A stretch of 64,000 nucleotides of DNA from Carettochelys insculpta. Its lineage: Eukaryota > Chordata > Testudines > Carettochelyidae. This document shows positions 62,350 through 64,000 of the stretch, one piece after another (positions within the stretch are counted from its first letter, which is position 1; the number at the start of each line of letters is the position of its first letter). The DNA is taken from NCBI RefSeq assembly GCF_033958435.1, contig NC_134137.1, forward strand, positions 229,999,501-230,063,500. The letters are read 5' to 3'. Below the pieces are notes generated by a model. That model was not told where the DNA came from. It ran no database searches and saw only the letters and a list, made by a program, of their open reading frames with translations. A program made the translations under genes and the position numbers.

Positions 62350-63220
62350 CACTGAAATCAATAACGCCAGTGCTCAGCACTTTTGATAATTAAGCCACTT
62401 ATTTAAATGCTTAAATATGGCCTTAGAGTCAAACTTTTGGCACAATTCTTCAGCCAGAAAGTTTACATAGCTGTATCTGGTAAAGTTTAATTTCATATTT
62501 TCCCTTCTCTTTTGGATGGCATTGGCACTGGCTGCCTTTCCTACATGCTCACTGTGCTGATAAATGTAATGTGGCCCTTGCTCTATTTCAAGTTTTATGC
62601 AGTTATTAAGGTGCAATCACTTTGGATTGCAATGTCCAAGTGTGCCCAAGATTTGATTTGAAAAGTGTCTGGTTGTGCACCATCCCTATCCCTCTGGATT
62701 TCTGTTTTACATTAATTCCATTTCTCCCTCCATTTATTTTTTTAAAACAAACAAACAAAAATCATAATGACATAAAAATATAAAGCAACATTACTGGATC
62801 ATTAACACTCAGACTTTATATTGGGAAGCATAAAAAAATCATAACTCATGCTGCATGGCATCTACAATTCAAGTTGCCCAATACTTCCTGTTAACCCCCC
62901 GTTTTCAGTTACACGTAATTTTAACCAAATTTTCACCATTCAGGCTAACATCTTCCATGGTATGTGGCTGCCTCATAATGAAATTTTTCAGAAACTTTCA
63001 GCAGAAGTGTGTGGTCAGTTTCTGAGAAAGAGATTAGGTATATTGTTTTTCCGTGTTAACAAATACACTATGAGAAATTTGTGAAGAATCTCTAGCACCT
63101 CCTTACTTTGGAGCAGGGAATTGAAATGTAGCAGGGGAGCATCATCTTGATATCGAGCACGTGCCTTCTGCCATATTTGTGAAAAGCTGCCTAAATGTGG
63201 CCAAGTTACAAGCCTTGTAA
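62350..63220. other. Unrecognised AT-rich stretch
   Basis: Nothing beyond short random open frames was seen. Confidence 0.45.
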
Positions 63221-63228
63221 AAATGGAG

Positions 63229-63545
63229 ATCACTTACCTATAACCAGAGTGCTGGCAGACAGATTCTGAGTATTTGCATTCATGGCATGCTCTCACAGGT
63301 GCACTCAGTGATAGAACTCTAGCTAGCACTGCCCTCTGGTACACTCACACAGCTCCCTCATCTGTGCTCTCAGCATATGTTGAATGTTCCACAGCAAGAG
63401 TGGAAAAGGAACATGGCAATCCAACTATCTTACTTCCTCCTACTGTGATCCCAACAAGACTCCAAAGCAGTAAGAAAAGGTGAGTGGGGAGTATGAATAT
63501 GCAGAGATGACATCAAAGAACTCCAGTTACAGGTGAGTAACCTAT
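63229..63545. repeat. Inverted-repeat element with splice-like ends
   Basis: The left end ATCACTTACCTATAACCAGA pairs with the right end (reverse complement TTACTCACCTGTAACTGGAG) over about 25 bp with a few differences. Similar CACTTACCTGTAACTGGAG hairpins are frequent in turtle DNA in my recollection. The remaining 455 bp to the window end show nothing recognisable. Confidence 0.5.
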
Positions 63546-64000
63546 ATTTCTTCCTTGAGTGCCTTCTACACTTTGATATACAAAATAAATTAAACTAACT
63601 CAGACCCAGGTGGTGGGAACCTGGTGTATTAATTAAATGACTTCAGGTATGTCTTGCCAAGTTTTGCATTTGACTTAGACTACAAGTCAGATAAGTAGCG
63701 CTTAATTGTAAATCATGGGTATATAAAATTTCATGGACAAAATGAAAAATGGAAAAGTTAGAGAGAAGCGTACGATCTGTTTAGTAAAACTCTACAAAAT
63801 TATAATTTCAGTGGTGTCATCCTTTGTGTTGGGGGTGGGGACTCTGTGCCTCCATCAGCTTCCAGATCCTTCAGCTAACGGGCATTTCAATAACTTGTTA
63901 TTTAAAATTAACTATGCTAAGTATCATTCAAAAGCTCTTTCTCCAACACCCACAATAGTACCAAACATGACGAACCTGGATTATATAGCTATATATTTGA

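Overview
The window reads as intronic and intergenic DNA of a sauropsid vertebrate, most likely a turtle. Genes are sparse and widely split. Interspersed repeats dominate: CR1 LINEs, Penelope-like elements with a GIY-YIG domain, a second APE-type LINE family with a C-terminal zinc finger, Harbinger-type transposons with their MITEs, and CORE/MIR-like SINEs. The species call is an inference from this repeat mix.

Two host genes can be supported. On the minus strand, three exons with good splice sites and compatible phases (42375-42493, 25442-25522, 7062-7156) encode consecutive pieces of the GH47 catalytic domain of Golgi alpha-1,2-mannosidase IB (MAN1A2). The window therefore lies inside this gene, with introns of about 17 and 18 kb. 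The earlier and later exons were not found and are probably outside the window. In the 18-kb intron, on the opposite strand, lies an intact intronless gene of 603 codons (19073-20884). It encodes a signal-peptide-peptidase-like 2 intramembrane aspartyl protease that most resembles SPPL2C. A degenerate tandem array of about 50-bp units precedes its start codon, and a polyadenylation signal follows about 80 bp after its stop.

Region by region: 1-7 kb holds decayed DNA-transposon and CR1 pieces; 7-8.9 kb a MAN1A2 exon, an inverted Penelope tail and a CR1 fragment; 10-13.7 kb two truncated LINE copies and CR1; 13.8 kb a perfect 50-bp hairpin made of Penelope tails; 16-18 kb a SINE and a CR1 tail; 18.7-21 kb the SPPL2 gene; 22.5-23.6 kb nested MITEs; 25 kb a second Penelope foldback and a MAN1A2 exon; 29.2-30.4 kb a CR1 3' half; 31-36.7 kb a MITE, an old LINE and a full-length LINE with a 14-bp target duplication; 37.3-42.1 kb a decayed Ty3/gypsy pol split by a Harbinger MITE; 42.4 kb a MAN1A2 exon; 43.6-44.9 kb a transposon relic with a BED finger; 45.1-48.2 kb a rearranged palindromic endogenous retrovirus; 48.6-57.7 kb two Harbinger-type elements with nested MITEs and Penelope fragments; 57.7-64 kb mostly unique or unrecognised DNA with a clean MITE, SINE and CR1 pieces.

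No bacterial-type system, CRISPR array or rRNA gene is present. The points most worth following are the nested intronless SPPL2 gene with its upstream repeat array, the palindromic retrovirus, and the recurring foldback Penelope 3' ends.
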